From positions 1 to 14,795 of the forward strand of contig CAYRRR010000013.1 of the NCBI GenBank assembly GCA_964426755.1: a stretch of DNA of 14,795 nucleotides, in the 5' to 3' direction. Position 1 is the stretch's first letter, and every line of letters begins with the position of its first letter. Positions 14,381 to 14,795 of the stretch are shown here, one piece after another. The DNA comes from CAYRRR01 sp964426755 (GTDB taxonomy: Bacteria; Patescibacteriota; Saccharimonadia; Saccharimonadales; JAGQNJ01). Under the pieces are notes generated by a model. It did no database searches and had not been told where the DNA came from. It was given only the letters and a program-made list of their open reading frames with translations. The position numbers were made by a program, and so were the translations under genes.

Positions 14381-14795
14381 CTAAAATATGATGCGGTTAA
14401 GCACTATGACGACTGCAAGAAACCAAACAGTTTCGATGACCCAGCCAGAGGGAATCTCCCAGCGCTGAATCTTTTTATGAAAATGGCGTATGTAATCCCA
14501 ATGCTTTTCCTCGCCTCTTAAGTCATTTCGATAGTGTTTTATCCACATAATATCAGGCAAAACCCCCAGCAACGCCCCTACAGGCAATAACCACCATTGA
14601 TAACCTGCTTCGTAGCCGGCGAGCGTAACTATAATAAGAAATGAAATCAACAAAAAGCCATCGGTCGCTAAAATGGCTGCAAACTCTTTACTATCGGGCT
14701 TGGCTTTAGTATGGGCGCCGAAATGTGGTATTGAATCAAGCACAAAGTGAGATAGTAGAGCCAGGGGCAAGCCGATAAGAGGGTGAGGTATTACT
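14381..14795 (-). CDS. Membrane protein, likely YdjM/DUF457-type metal-dependent hydrolase family (5' end outside window)
   Basis: The frame is open to the right edge, reading VIPHPLIGLPLALLSHFVLD, so the start lies outside the window; a TTG at 14770 is internal rather than the true start. About 138 codons are visible, ending at TAG 14381-14383. Four hydrophobic segments are seen: around PLALLSHFVLDSIPHF, FLLISFLIIVTLAGY, WWLLPVGALLGVLPDIMWI and VIETVWFLAVVIVLN. The H-x3-D-x3-H pattern (SHFVLDSIPHF) and LPD are typical of the inner-membrane YdjM-like proteins annotated as metal-dependent hydrolases, whose real substrate is mostly unknown. The loop between the third and fourth segments is basic (HYRNDLRGEEKHWDY). 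It lies 49 bp before tig in the same direction. The family assignment is by motif only. Confidence 0.7.
   Translation of the reverse strand, partial: VIPHPLIGLPLALLSHFVLDSIPHFGAHTKAKPDSKEFAAILATDGFLLISFLIIVTLAGYEAGYQWWLLPVGALLGVLPDIMWIKHYRNDLRGEEKHWDYIRHFHKKIQRWEIPSGWVIETVWFLAVVIVLNRIIF

Noticed and set aside
106..14383. UGA recoded as glycine (SR1/Gracilibacteria code)
   Set aside because: Long conserved genes contain no in-frame TGA, so there is no sign of UGA as a sense codon.
1..14795. CRISPR arrays, insertion sequences, tRNA or rRNA genes
   Set aside because: No spaced repeats, transposase-like protein, terminal repeats or RNA gene sequence was seen.

Overview
The window is a core-gene block of a bacterial genome, and every gene I can support reads leftward on the minus strand. 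Read 5'->3' on that strand the order is: membrane protein (partial) - tig - orf71 - clpP - rpoB - rpoC - rpsL - orf88 - rpsG - orf118 - fusA - orf128 - orf50 - orf97. The rpoBC-rpsL-rpsG-fusA backbone is the classical rif/str cluster. Small uncharacterised genes are threaded between its members, and no tuf follows fusA. The best guess for the organism is a Patescibacteria/CPR bacterium, most likely Candidatus Saccharibacteria (TM7). This is inferred from the very compact layout, from EF-G with NKIN and GGDGRG in place of the usual G4/G5 signatures, and from a beta' subunit with degenerate zinc sites. Long genes contain no in-frame TGA, so the standard bacterial code is used (not the UGA=Gly code of SR1/Gracilibacteria).

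Right part (12187-14795): a partial multi-pass membrane protein, trigger factor (preceded by a perfect 7-9-7 dyad), a 71-aa unknown, and ClpP. ClpP has a near-consensus promoter overlapped by a CIRCE (HrcA) operator. The predicted transcript starts at, or one base before, the ATG, so the mRNA would be leaderless. This is a protein-folding and proteolysis module under likely heat-shock control.

Middle (4331-12186): a 233-bp leader region with a promoter and a hairpin, then rpoB (broken by a 100-N gap that hides roughly 125-130 codons), rpoC (TAATG-coupled to rpoB) and rpsL with its own candidate promoter and leader hairpin.

Left part (1-4331): orf88, rpsG, orf118 and fusA are packed with TAATG overlaps or a 5-base gap. 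They are followed by orf128 and a pair of overlapping frames (orf50/orf97) that looks like one frameshifted gene. rpsG carries an assembly scar: 100 N flanked by the same 55 bp on both sides. Removing the N run and one copy restores a normal 158-aa S7. The first 105 bases hold no gene, only a 16-bp perfect tandem repeat.

The observations most worth checking are: (1) loss of six of the eight zinc-ligand cysteines in RpoC; (2) paired changes in both guanine-recognition motifs of EF-G; (3) unknown small genes translationally coupled inside the str operon; (4) the CIRCE-controlled, probably leaderless clpP; (5) the dyad in front of tig. No mobile element, CRISPR array, tRNA or rRNA was seen.
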